Below, in pieces: positions 29,530 to 40,190 of a stretch of 64,000 bases of DNA (its first letter is position 1; each line of letters starts with the position of its first letter). Source of the stretch: Prorocentrum cordatum (lineage: Eukaryota > Sar > Dinophyceae > Prorocentrales > Prorocentraceae); the NCBI GenBank assembly GCA_963575745.1, contig CAUYUJ010021059.1:1449398-1513397 (forward strand), written 5' to 3'. The notes beneath the pieces are model-generated. The model was not told the origin of the DNA. It saw only the letters and a program-made list of their open reading frames with translations, and did no database searches. The position numbers and the translations under genes were made by a program.

Positions 29530-29690
29530 GAGCCCCCCATACCGTCTTGTCGGCTCTTGCGCATCGACGCGAATCGAGGCCGAATCGACGCTCATCGACG
29601 CCCATCGGCGCCAACTCGGCGCGAATCGGCGCCGACTGGCGCCGAATCGGCGCCATCTCGTCGACTCCGAGACGCCAGTCGACGCTGGAG
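29530..29690. repeat. ATCGACGC-type 10-11-bp tandem repeats, block 1
   Basis: About twelve units such as AATCGACGCTC and AATCGGCGCC, preceded by ATACCGTCTTGTCGGCTC. The same lead-in and repeats occur at 34438-34610. Confidence 0.8.
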
Positions 29691-29875
29691 ACAGGATTGC
29701 GAGGGCACACGGGGCTCCCAGGACCTGCTGCCGAAGCACACGCGCGGCGGGGGGGGCGCACGGAGGACGGCCCAGCAGGCAACCACAGGTGAGTCCCGCC
29801 CATGCAGGTCAGACTCCTGAGTCAAAACGAGGAGGCTGAGGTTCAGAGCTTAAGACACAACCAGGAGGAGGACAA

Positions 29876-30019
29876 CTCTGGACGAGGACAAGCCTGAAAT
29901 CTCTGAGACCCGGCGGTTCTGGAGGAGGGTGTATCAGGCGCGGCTTTCTCAAAGCGCTCCGGAACGCTCTGAGAGCGCTGCGGAACGCTCTGGAACGACT
30001 TTATATCCTCGTCCTGGCC
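29876..30019. mobile_element. Family K inverted-repeat element, copy 2
   Basis: Left GGACGAGGACAAG and right TATATCCTCGTCCTGG. The interior shares AAATCTCTGAGACCCGGCGG and GCGCTGCGGAACGCTCTG with copy 1. Confidence 0.65.
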
Positions 30020-30456
30020 CCGCCCGAGAGTTGGAGGATGTCTGCAGCCGGCGGACCCCCAAAGTGACGTCCGCAGGGGGCGCACGTCTGCAGCAGGCGT
30101 CGGACATCGGCAGCGGCGATTTGACTCGTAGGGGCGTGGCCCTCAGGTGGTAGCAGAGCTAGGTCGCCCGACGTCGCGCATGCCGCCCCGCGGTGCGCGG
30201 CACGCGGTCATGTCAGCGCCCTCGCGCCCTCGCGCCGCCCCCTCAGGGAAGTGTAACCGCTCTGGAGGCACCTTCTCTTTTTGCGGGACGCGAAAATGAC
30301 AACAGCCACTGCGTCTTGTTTGCGCCGCCTTCCAGCCGGCCGAAAAAGAAGCAGTGGTTGTGGTCATTTCCCTGGGGCCAAGCTCAACGAAAATGACCAC
30401 AACCACTGCTTTCTTTCTGCTGGCTGGAAGGCGGCAACAAAAGAAAATCAGTTGCT

Positions 30457-30606
30457 GTCCGAGATGGGTACGATGCCCAACAACACGTGCTGCCCAACGC
30501 GACAGCGGCCTCTGCTGGGCAGGCGGCCGGCTGCCCGAAAACGGACCGCGCCCGCGGGACAGCGCGAGCCCTGCTCAAAGTGGATTCGGAGAAGAAAAAA
30601 CGGCAT
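30457..30606. mobile_element. Family E element
   Basis: Left GATGGGTACGATGCCCAACA, core GACAGCGGCCTCTGCTGGGCAGGCGGCC. Same layout as 58701-58885. Limits are approximate. Confidence 0.6.
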
Positions 30607-30620
30607 AAACATCATTGTGT

Positions 30621-30757
30621 GCCGCTCCGCGCGGATTTCTTGGATCTGCGCTGAAGCCCCCTCCCTGGCGCGCGGAGCGCGCCAGGGGCGGCGCCGGAGG
30701 CGCCGCCAGGGGGGGCCCCAGCGCGGATCCAAGAACTCCGCGCGGAGCGCCCAAAGT
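30621..30757. mobile_element. Family C fold-back element, copy 3
   Basis: Arms GCTCCGCGCGGATTTCTTGG and, inverted, GATCCAAGAACTCCGCGCGG. The loop is GGCGCGCGGAGCGCGCC. The best-conserved copy. Confidence 0.85.
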
Positions 30758-31030
30758 TCATGTGTATGGCGTGTAGTTCTTCCTCGATGGATGGGAACTG
30801 CTGTCGCTCATCGTGTCCACTCTGTCCGTGCCCGCTTCGACCCGGCCGATCTCGGAGGAACCTGCCAGCTTCTACGCAGGGAGGCTTCTTGGGGAGGCGG
30901 GGACGGATGGCCTCCGCGAGGGCCGCCCACCCCGAAGCGCCTCTCAGAGACGCCCGTCGGCCCTCGCGGTATGCCCCCCTCCGGTGCGCGCCGCCAGGCA
31001 CGGCTGGCTGCGAGCGCTGGTTGCTCACGA

Positions 31031-31152
31031 AGCGGCTGCGCAATCGTCGGCGGCGCGCATAGGGGGGGGAGGGGGGGGGAGGGGGAAGGCTTCTTAGAAG
31101 GAGGCGTCGTGGAGCGGCTGCGCCACCGTCGGCGGCGCGCACAAGGGGGTGC
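31031..31152. repeat. 84-bp tandem pair containing family H ends
   Basis: AGCGGCTGCGCAATCGTCGG... at 31031 and AGCGGCTGCGCCACCGTCGG... at 31115, each followed by GGCGGCGCGCA and a G run. Confidence 0.7.
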
Positions 31153-31158
31153 CGTATC

Positions 31159-31307
31159 ACAAGGGCGCACGAGAAGGATGCAGGGGCCTCGGGAGGCCAT
31201 CTCGAAGCTGTTCGAGCGGGGCGCGCCCAACGAAAGGCCGAGGATGGACCGAGGAGGGGAGGGTGCAAGGGTATCCTTGGGAAGGTTGCCCATGCTTATC
31301 ATGCGGG
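31159..31307. mobile_element. Family J element, copy 2 (decayed)
   Basis: GGATGCAGGGGCCT, ATCTCGAAGCT, GCGGGGCGCG and ATGCGGGTCGACTG occur in the same order as in 50521-50691. The left end is diverged. Confidence 0.65.
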
Positions 31308-31318
31308 TCGACTGCAGG

Positions 31319-31442
31319 GGGAGGGCGGAGGCTTCTTAGAAAGAGGCTGGTCCCAAGAAGGCACCGGCCTTACGTACATCTACAGGAGAGACCCGCGCCT
31401 TCTTGAGAAGCAGGGGTGCTTCTGAGAAGCCTTCCCCCCTCC
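31319..31442. mobile_element. Family H element, copy 2
   Basis: GGAGGCTTCTTAGAAAGAGG pairs with CTTCTGAGAAGCCTTCCCC. The middle has AAGGCACCGGCCTTA and CCCGCGCCTTCTTGAGAAGC. Confidence 0.6.
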
Positions 31443-31449
31443 ACCTCAA

Positions 31450-31600
31450 GGGCTCCTAACTTCGCGCTTCGCGCTGCGCGAAGCGCGAAGTGCGAATAAC
31501 TTCGCGCTCTCGCGCCACCTCCCAGGGGAGAAGTGGAGGGTGAGGAGGAATCGGAGCCGAACCGCGAAGCGCGAAGCGCGAATAACTTCGCGCCCTCGAG
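31450..31600. repeat. GCGAAGCGCGAA inverted and direct repeats
   Basis: AACTTCGCGCTTCGCGC with its complement GCGCGAAGCGCGAA close by, and the block GCGAAGCGCGAATAACTTCG repeated about 90 bp away. Confidence 0.75.
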
Positions 31601-31879
31601 GGCGCCCTTGCACCTGCTCCCCTCCACGCGTGGCCGACATCGGCCGCAGGGCGCCGCGCACGAGCCACGTGCCAGCTGCAGCGCTGCGATGCGGATCCGC
31701 GCGCTGGAGGCGGACACAGCCGCGACGACGAGAAGCCTCCCAAAGGGGGGCCAAGAAAACACGAGAACTGTCAGCGAGGGCCGCCGATGTCTCGAGACGT
31801 CCTCCTCCGACTCGTGGAGGTCTGGAGCAGAAGAAGAAGAAGAAGAAGAAGAAGAAACAGCGCCATGAACAGAAACGGC

Positions 31880-31958
31880 GGGGGCGGAGCGTGGAGCCCG
31901 AGGCGCCGGTGGGGAGGCCCAGCGCGGACACGAGAGATCCGCGCGGCGCGCTGGCGTT
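31880..31958. mobile_element. Family C fragment
   Basis: GAGGCGCCGGTGGGGAGGCC followed by a right-arm-like AGAGATCCGCGCGGCGCG. Confidence 0.45.
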
Positions 31959-31959
31959 T

Positions 31960-32165
31960 TGTCCTTCCTCGATGGAGGTGATGGGGGGACCAGCCGCAGG
32001 GGGGGAAGTCAGTTGATGTCCATGGCATTATGTTCTTCTTCGATGGAGGCGATGGGCGATGGGCGATGGGGGGACCAGCCAGAAGGGGGGGAAGCCAGCT
32101 GATGTTCATGGCATTTCGTCCTTCTTCGATGGAGGCGATAGTGGGACCAGCCCCAGGGGGGGGAA
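31960..32165. repeat. Tandem repeat, about 71-86-bp unit, three copies
   Basis: CTTCTTCGATGGAGGCGAT, GGGACCAGCC and a long G run recur at about 31963, 32034 and 32120. Confidence 0.85.
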
Positions 32166-32389
32166 GACAGTGCCTCGGAATCGACGAAGCCTCGCCGACA
32201 CACGTCGGCGAACAGCAGGCCCTCCCGGCCGCGAGAGGCAGCCGCGCGCTCCCCTGGGCGGAAGCGGGGCACCCAGGCCCCGGTCGGCGATGGGAAAGGG
32301 CGGCAATGAGGGGGGGGGGGCGGATGCCTCCTTCCCCCCCTCTGGACCAGCCCCCACCCCAGTCGTTACTCCTGCTGTTCGGGCCAGAC

Positions 32390-32822
32390 CTGGAGGAGGA
32401 GGAGGAGGAGGAGGAGGAGGAGGAGGAGGAGGAGGAGGAAGAGGAGGAGAAGGAGGAGGAGGAGAGGAGGAGAAAGGAGGAGGCGGAGGAGGAGGAGGAG
32501 GAGGAGGAGGAGGAGGAGGAGGAGTGAGGGGAGGAGGAGGAGGCGGAGGAGGAGGAGCGGAGGAGGAGGAGAAGGAGGAGGAGGAGGCAGAGGGGAGGAG
32601 GCGGAGGCGGAGGCGGAGGAGGAGGAGGAGGAGGAGGAGGAGGAAGAGGAGGAGGAGGAGGAGGAGGAGGAGGAGGAGGAGGAGGAGGAGGAGGAGGGGG
32701 AGAGGAGGAGGAGAGGGGGAGGAGGAAGAGGAGGGGGAGGAGGGGGGAGGAGGAGGAGGAGGAGGAGGAGGAGGAGGAGGAGGAGGAGGAGGAGGAGGAG
32801 GAGGAGGAGGAGGAGGAGGGGC
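32390..32822. repeat. GGA microsatellite, about 430 bp
   Basis: Plus-strand GGA tract, longest clean run at 32745-32820. Confidence 0.95.
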
Positions 32823-33040
32823 GGCCGAATCGGGGACGATTCGGACACCCCCAGAACACCGGCGGCGAGGCGCAGCTGCTGGAAAGCCTCCCGAGGCAGG
32901 AAGCCCTCCTGGAGTCAGGAAGAACGTCAGACAAAACCTCAAGGTCACTCCGGCGAAGCCCCCCCCCCCCCTTCGTTGCCCCTGACCTCGGCGCCCGCGG
33001 GAGAGGGTGCACCTTCGCGCTCTCTCTTGAGGCCACCAAG

Positions 33041-33125
33041 ATTGGTTCCGAATGGGCGGGGTCGGAGGAACGCGCCGCTTCGCCGATGCGTCGCCGACGC
33101 ATCGGCGCCGCCGCCGTGGAGACAG
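33041..33125. mobile_element. Family D fragment (left half)
   Basis: GGTTCCGAATGGGCGGGGTC, GGAGG, GCCGATGCGTCGCC and CGTGGAGA follow the left half of the 34144-34366 element. Confidence 0.6.
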
Positions 33126-33197
33126 TCGGGGTCCGCATTGAGCCTCCCTCCTACGACCTCATCTGCTGGGACGCCAGCCGGGAGGCCTGGATCCTCT

Positions 33198-33365
33198 TAC
33201 AGGGCAGTTTTTAAGACATAGGATTTTTAACCATATAAGATTGTTCATACATGACTAATCTATGAATAAACTTATGCATGAACTCCTCATTGTTTTTCAT
33301 ACTAAATCCCTGCATGTTTAATACATGATCCGCACGTGGAGCATGTATTTAAAAACGGCACTGTA
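33198..33365. mobile_element. AT-rich TA-flanked MITE
   Basis: 168 bp from TACAGGGCAGTTTTTAAGAC to an inverted match (TACAGTGCCGTTTTTAAATA on the minus strand). TA sits at both ends, as in Tc1/mariner elements. Strikingly AT-rich inside a GC-rich region, suggesting a recent or foreign origin. Confidence 0.8.
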
Positions 33366-33774
33366 GGGGCGACGGGGGGCGGGAAACGGCTCAGGGGAGC
33401 AAGCATCGGCCTGGAATCGGCGATCCGTCGCCGATGAATATCGGCGGTATGCCTCCCATCGCAAAACCGTACGGTCCTGGGCGGGGTGGGCTGTTAGGCC
33501 TCCATCGGCGGTCACTGTGCGATTGGGGGTCGATGCGCCCCCCCCTGAGCGCATCCCCCCCTGACGTTGCCCCTGATCCTCGTCCTCCTGCCCCCCCTGC
33601 CCCCCGCCGGCCTCCTGGAAACGGAATGTTGCACATGCTCGATCTGGATCTCATGGCATCCGGCCAGAGCCGAATCCAGCTCTACTGCATTCAGCTCCAA
33701 TGGAGCCCCACTAAGGCTCCATCCAGCTTTAGTGCAGTCCTACTGGGAGTTTTTGTTCGGGGGCGTCAACGACG

Positions 33775-33905
33775 GGGGGGGCGTCCAAGAAGGGGGGGGT
33801 CGCAAATCACTGCACGGGAGGCACGTGCGCGGGCCAGGGGCTGCGAAGGGAACTACCGAACAACCGACGGGGGGGCCCATTGGAGTCCGGGCAGATACCA
33901 TGGCC
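33775..33905. mobile_element. Family N repeat, weak copy
   Basis: GCGTCCAAGAAGGGGGGG, GGCACGTGCGCGGGCC and GATACCATGGCC follow the order of 18965-19110, with many changes. Confidence 0.45.
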
Positions 33906-33960
33906 CCAGCCTTGACCCCTGATGCACAAGCACAAACAAAAACGCTGCACGAGCACAAAG

Positions 33961-34109
33961 TTTCGGAGGTCCGCGCGGCTGTCCTGGATCCACGCTGGAT
34001 CCCCCTCCTTGGCCCGCGGAGCGCGCCACGGGCGGCGCCGGAGGCGCGGCTAGGGGGGGGGGGGGGGGGCAAAGCGCCCAACCGGCAAAGCCGCGCCAGG
34101 CTCCGAAGG
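33961..34109. mobile_element. Family C fold-back element, copy 4
   Basis: TTTCGGAGGTCCGCGCGG at the left and GCCAGGCTCCGAAGG at the right. The loop has GCCCGCGGAGCGCGCC. Confidence 0.7.
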
Positions 34110-34143
34110 TTGATGTTCATGGATACTTTTCTGGTTCGATTGT

Positions 34144-34366
34144 GGAGGCCTCCCAAGTTGGATCCGAGTAGATGGGGTCGGACAGTCCCGCCGCATCGCC
34201 GATGCATCGCCAATACATCGCCGATACATCGGCGACGTCGGCGGGCGAGGCATCGGTGAGGTCGGCGTGGAGAAGTTATGGCTCCACATCGGTCCGCATC
34301 GTCAATGCATCGGCGATGCGGCGCAGCCCTCCGACCCCGTCTACTCGGACCCCATGTTGGAGGCCT
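34144..34366. mobile_element. Family D fold-back element, complete
   Basis: Arms of about 65 bp. Left: GAGGCCTCCCAAGTTGG, TCCGAGTAGATGGGGTCGGA, CCGCATCGCCGATGC. Right, inverted: GGCATCGGCGATGCGGCG-type sequence, CTCCGACCCC, TACTCGGACC, TTGGAGGCC. No ORF. Relatives at 15410, 33041, 50019 and 55935. Confidence 0.85.
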
Positions 34367-34437
34367 AAAGATCATAATCACCACTCCCGTGGCCGCCCCC
34401 GACTCGTTCCCCCTCCCTCCTTTTGCGGTAATTCAGG

Positions 34438-34610
34438 GGAGCCTCTCATACCATCTTGCCAGCTCCTGCGAATCGACGCCAATCGTCGCTAGCCGACGCC
34501 AATCGGCGCTAAGTCGACGCTAATCGACGCTAACCGACGCTAGTCGACGCTCATCGACTCCGAATCGGCGTTGACTCATCGAATAGCAGACGCTCATCGA
34601 CACGAGTGAA
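34438..34610. repeat. ATCGACGC-type 10-11-bp tandem repeats, block 2
   Basis: About twelve units (CAATCGACGCTA-like), with the lead-in ATACCATCTTGCCAGCTC shared with block 1. Confidence 0.8.
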
Positions 34611-34791
34611 CTCGAACTCTAAAGACGGAATCTCATGTTTTGCTACCGAATCTTGGGAGACCAAATGGTACCGATATCGCTACTCCCCGCACCTCTCCCG
34701 GGGTGCGTTCTGCTCCTCATTGCGAGGCGAACCTAGCGAAGGCGACGAGGGCTTCCCAGGAGGCCCAAAAAGGCGTGCACAAGGGAAGCGT

Positions 34792-34974
34792 ACTCCGAGT
34801 TTCTTGATAAGCGTCGGGGGGGCGTGACCTCCCCCGACAGCCCATCACCGACCCCCGTAACGGGCAGCCACCGCGCGCCTAAGGCGCTCCGACCCCCGTC
34901 GCGGCGCGACGACGAGGCGAGGTTGACCTCCGTCGGGGGGTGTACCCCCCAACGCTTATCAAGAAACCCAGAGT
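34792..34974. mobile_element. Family L inverted-repeat element
   Basis: Left ACTCCGAGTTTCTTGATAAG followed by CGTCGGGGGG. Right, inverted, ACTCTGGGTTTCTTGATAAG followed by CGTTGGGGGG. About 30-bp arms, 183 bp in all. Only one copy here. Confidence 0.75.
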
Positions 34975-34994
34975 GGCGATATGAATACCTTGTC

Positions 34995-35645
34995 CTCCTC
35001 TGGGGATCCTCCTCCTCCTACTCCTCCTCGTCCACCTCCTCCACCTCCTCCTCCTCCTCCTCCTCCTCCTCCTCCTCCTCCTCTCTCATCCTCCGCTTCC
35101 TCCTCCTCCTCCTCCCTCCTCCTCCTCCTCCCTTCCTCTACTTCTCGCTCTGCTCCTCCTCGTCCTCCTCCTCTCCTCCTCTTCCCGCCCGATGCTCCCG
35201 CCCCCCCCAGCCGCCCGGCCTCCCAGGCGGCGACGCCCGCAGCCGGGGGCGGCCCCGCCCCTGGCCCTCCGTGCCGCGCGGTCGCCTTTGGCGCAAGGAA
35301 GGGGGGCCTGCCCTTCCTGGCCGCCGAACCTCCCTCCCTCCCTCCCTCCTCCCTACCTCCTTCCCTCCGCCTCCTCTCCTCATCCCTCCTCTCTTCCCTC
35401 CTCCCTCCTCATTCCCTACCTCTCCCTATCTCCTCCATTCTCCCTCTCTCCCATCCTCACCCTCCCTTTCTCCATCCCTCCCTTCCTACTTTCCTTTCCT
35501 CCCTCCTCCCTAACTCTCCTCCTCCTCTCCCTCCTCCCCGTTCCCTCTCGTTTTCTTGTTCGGATCCTCCTCCTCCTCCTCCTCCTCCTCCTCCTCCTCC
35601 TCCTCCTCCTCCTCCTCCTCCTCCTTCTCGGCCCCCTCCTCGGGG
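34995..35645. repeat. CCT-rich microsatellites
   Basis: CTC runs at 35010-35100 and 35560-35630, joined by CCCT-rich low-complexity sequence (35100-35560) with a GC-rich island at 35190-35320. No gene seen. Confidence 0.9.
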
Positions 35646-35949
35646 AGGGCGGGCCGCGGCGGGGGGCGAGCGGGAGGAGGGGCACGGAAGGGCACGGGAG
35701 AATGAAGGAGGGACGAGCAGGCGAAGGAGAAACGGAACTGGACGGTAAACTCCGGCCAGCCCCCCAGGATGCGAAGGTGAGCGTTCTCTTATTCGGCGTT
35801 TCGACATTGGGCAGAGCAGAAGGGGGGGGTCCGGACCTCTGCTTAATGCAACTGTTTGCAGCAGCGCGTCCCGTGGAGGAGGCTCCGCCTGCCTCAAACG
35901 AGCGCCAAAAACAGCCAAGATCTACTCCACGCGGGGGGGAGGGGGGGTC

Positions 35950-37850
35950 CGAGGGCCCGCGCCAATCGGCAAAACAATGAATACAAAAACGATCACAAGG
36001 CTGACGAAATCGCGAGGATTCTGGAGAGGGTGTTGGAGGAGGCCACGGAGGACGTAGAGGTTAGGTGTTCGCGTACAGCACGAAGTTCGCGAGGCAGGCG
36101 GGGAATTACCAGACCACGTACAACGGCCAAAAAATTGCTTGCAACGCGGACTCGAGAAAGAAGGATCCGGGTGAGGAGGATGAGAAGCGGGAGAAGGTGT
36201 TGCGAAAACTTGTCAGGACCCTGATTGAAGCCAACGGTGGTGACGGGAAGGTATTTAGTTAAGCAGCACATTGATACGGATTACCAGAATGGCGTCGTTT
36301 GGTAGCGCTGGTTACCAGAAGGGTACGATGTAGCTCTTGGACAAGGCACTCGAGCGCAAGGGACGGTTCGACCAGCTAGAGGTTGTTGACTGGAGGCAGG
36401 GATGGTCGCGGCAGCTACGCGGCGGCGAGCGGAGATGTTCTGGTCTCGATTCTGCGCCGAGTGGGGTTTGTGAGAAGGCGGCGATGGTGCAAGAAAATTG
36501 CGAGAGATGGGCACCACCGTCGACGATCTTATTACGTGGCACGTCAACGTCCAAGTTTTGAATAGCTAATGCGCTAATGCGTGGAGCTCATGGCACGGGT
36601 CCGATTTGAGTGAGCGGGAACCACGTATTATCTGTATCAATGAATCCTTCCTGGACAGCTCCATTGGCGAGGTCCTCATCGAAGGGGTCCAAGAGATTGC
36701 CTGGAAGGTTCGTGACGATGGCTCATGCATGGCAGTTGTCGAATGCGCTGCTGATCGCGTTGCTTCTCAAGTCACTTGTTTGAAGAAATCACAAGACGCA
36801 GAACGGCTATGATGCGCAGATAAGCTTTCAATCGACTCCAGTCTTCCAGAGCATGATGCTTTGAATGATGGCTTCATGGGGTATTTGAACGTGCACCACA
36901 CGTGCTGCCTAAAACACTAATCTCATGCGTGGCCAGATGACGAAGCAATGAGACTTGATGATGCAGAGATGTGCCTCCGCCAGTACGTGCGGGATCAAAC
37001 CTAAGGGGGGGGAACTCGCTGGGTCTCGCTTTCACTGCCCTCCAGGATGCTAGCGTGAGAGCGCTTCCTAAGATCACTGACCACAGCGTCGTCGAGATGG
37101 TCGTGCCCATGGCTGTCCCCGAGTCCGCCGAGGTGCGTCAAGCGGTGTGGCTCTTTAGTACTGCTCGCTGGAAACGCTGAAAACTATGTTGGGCTCTCGT
37201 CCGTGTGACGTTATGTTGTACGTTTGTCCGTCAAAGAGCGTGGAGCTGTTCACGGACATCGTCATGGGATTCGCCAGGCAGTGAGTGCATCGACACCAGA
37301 TTCCCACGCTAATCCAGATCTTCACGCCCGTAGATGAATGACAGAGTGACGGGGGCTGTGACTGTCGAGCGGCCGGCCGAAGGCACGGACTTGGAATCTG
37401 CCCGCGTCGCTGCGTGCAGCAATGTGATCATGACGGGCTATGCCGTATGGGCCGAGAAAATTCGGCTCCTCCTCCTCCTCCTCCTCCTCCTCCTCCTCCT
37501 CCTGGGGGGGGGGGGCCAACTGAATAAGGCTGGGCTCGAAAGCGTGGTGGGCCAAAGGCAAGATCTTGTACCGTTCGGGCTCTTCGTCGTGCTGGCGGCG
37601 TTGTTGGGCCAGGGAGCCCGAAGGCAGAGCCAACCTGCTGCCGAAGGCGATGCAGGACAGATGTGTTGTGCCACAGCGAGAGGCGAATGAGTACAGCTAG
37701 ACGCAGCGGGACTCTGACAATCACGCTCTCCTCAAGGCGGAAATGGCGGCCCAACCGCTGAAGGCGCTGGACGAGAGGAGCACCACGGGCCTGGACTACC
37801 AACACGGATGTGGGCATGGTGCGCAAGTTCGCTCGCCAATCTTATTATTT
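35950..37850 (+). pseudogene. Heavily decayed LINE, endonuclease region
   Basis: Fragments of a non-LTR element on the plus strand. 36070-36260 reads YQTTYNGQKIACNADSRKKD, possibly ORF1 or linker. 36606-36812 reads IICINESFLDSSIGEVLIEG, matching the Glu-containing N-terminal motif of APE-type endonucleases. 36870-37180 reads LNVHHTC and LPKITDHSVVEMVVPMAVPE, the Asn and Asp-His motifs near the enzyme's end. 37540-37840 looks like the linker before RT. Many stops and frameshifts; no RT catalytic motif found. A CTC run sits at 37468-37502. Confidence 0.6.
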
Positions 37851-38149
37851 TTCCTGGCTAGTATTCTGAGGACTGGGGCGTGGCCATGTGCGTGGAGGGA
37901 ACATTGAATCATGGCCAGGTAGGGAAAATAACGGTATATTAGCATGCATGGACCCCAAATAAATAAGTGGTTCGAACAATACGTGTTGCGCAATATATGC
38001 GTTGCAATCTATGTGGTGAAGTCGACTTTGACTGTCTTGATGCTGTCCTCTCCACTGCTCGTGCAAACATCCCACCCTCCCACCCGCAACTTGGTCGCAA
38101 TACCGCTTACGACCGTGACAGTAGGTACCAAATTGCACTTGGCAACGAC

Positions 38150-38530
38150 ACCGACGCCGACGACGACAGCGATGACGACGACGACGCTGACGACTACGAC
38201 GACACCGACGACGACTCCGACGACGTCGCCGACGACGACGACAACGACGACGACACCAACGAAGACGACGACGCCGACGACGCCGACGAAGACGACAACG
38301 ACGACGACGCCGACGCCGACGACGCCGACGACGACAACGACTACCACGACGCCGACGACGACGAAGACGACGACGACGACGAAGACGACGACGACAGCGA
38401 CAAAATAGGAGGGACGACGACGAGACGCCGACGACGGACGACGACGACGAGGGAGGAGGAAGGACAACCACGGCGACAACGACGACAGAAACGACGACGA
38501 CGCCAAAGAGGACGACGACTGCGGCGACGC
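38150..38530. repeat. GAC microsatellite in satellite unit 1
   Basis: Degenerate GAC/GCC/AAC triplets. The frames read as Asp-rich or Thr-rich artefacts. Confidence 0.9.
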
Positions 38531-39609
38531 GGAAAGACAGGCTGACCACGCCGACGACGATGACGGCGTCTTTGCGTCGGTGATGAAGGTTTTTGAAGGA
38601 ATTCGAAATGCGCGCGCGGCAGACGCGCGAGAGTGGCCCCCGCATGGTATTAGTTGACACGGACCGTGCCACCCCAGCACGCGCGCAAGGGCGTTCGAAC
38701 GATTTCGACATGCGCGCGCGAAGCTCTTTTGATAGCATGTTATGAACATGTTGAAAAACGCCTGGTTTTCGTAAGAATTCGCAAGAACGCGCGCACGCTG
38801 TTTGTTGGCAATCCGTGTTGCGAGACCATGTGTTTTTTTTTATAGGTTGTTTGGACAATCGATTCTGAAATCCTTCCGGAAGGGAAAGTTTTTAGAGGAT
38901 TCCAACATGCGCGCGCGACGACGTTCGTGTGTGTACTCCGTCTCATTTGTTGCAATGGATTCTTGCGACGGCACGAGCGCAAAAGATTTCGAACAATTTC
39001 GACATGCGCGCGCGAAGCCATGTTGGTAGCATGTAATGAACATGTTGAAAAACGCATGGTTTTCTTGAGAATTCGCAAGAACGCGCGCGCACGTTTTTTT
39101 TGGCAATCCGGGTTGCGACCCCCTGTGTTTTTTATGTTGATTAGAGCCTCGATGTTGAAATCCTTCCGAAATCGAGGGTCTATAAAGAATTCTGGCATGC
39201 GCGCGCGACGACGCGCGCGTCTGCACTTCGCCATATCTGTTGCAAGGAATTCTTTAAACATTGCAATGTTTCATAAACGAGTGCGCGCTCACAGCATGCT
39301 CTGCGAAGGATGGCGCGGGGGGGAGGCGCTACTGGCCCCTGGGATAATGAAAACTCATTTTTAGGATGGACGATGGGGCAGAATCATCTGTACATTGCAA
39401 TACGAAAAGCGGGATCGTTAAGTCCGGGGGGGGAGGGTGGTGGAACCTGTTCTCTTCTGAGACAGGAGGACCGATGTGGTGCAATTAATTTCTGTTCGCA
39501 GTGAGTTGTCCACTCCTCCGCTCGCGCAAACATCCCACCCACCCACCCGCAACTTGGTTCGCAAAACCTCTTTAGCCCGTGACCCTGGGTACCAAATGGC
39601 ACTTGGCAA

Positions 39610-40190
39610 CGACACCGACGCCGACGACGACAGCGACAACGACGACGACGACGCCGCCGACAACGACTACGACGACACCGACGACGTCTCCAACGACTTC
39701 GACGACGCCGACAACGACAACGACGACGATGACGACGACGACGACGACGACACCGACGACGACGACGACGCCGACGCCGACACCGACGACGACGCCGACG
39801 ACGACGACGACGACGCCGACGACGACGACGTCGCCAACGAAGACGACGACGACGACGAGGGAGGACGAAGGACGACGACGGCGGCAACGACGACGACGAC
39901 GACGACGGAGGACGGCGACAACGCGAACGACGAAGAAGGAAAGAGGACGACGACGCCGACAACGACAACGACGAGGGAGGAGGGAAGAAGACGACGACGA
40001 CGACGACGGCGACCAAAAAGGAGGGACAACGACGAAACGCCGACAAACGACGGCGTTAAAGGACGACCACGGCGACAACGAGACGGAAACGACGACGACG
40101 CCAAGACGACGAAGACGACGACGACCACGACGACGACGACGGAGGAGGGAGGACGGCAACGACGACGACGACGCAAGAGCGCGCGCGCAC
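39610..40190. repeat. GAC microsatellite in satellite unit 2
   Basis: Same triplet family, about 580 bp, absent from units 3 to 5. Confidence 0.9.
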
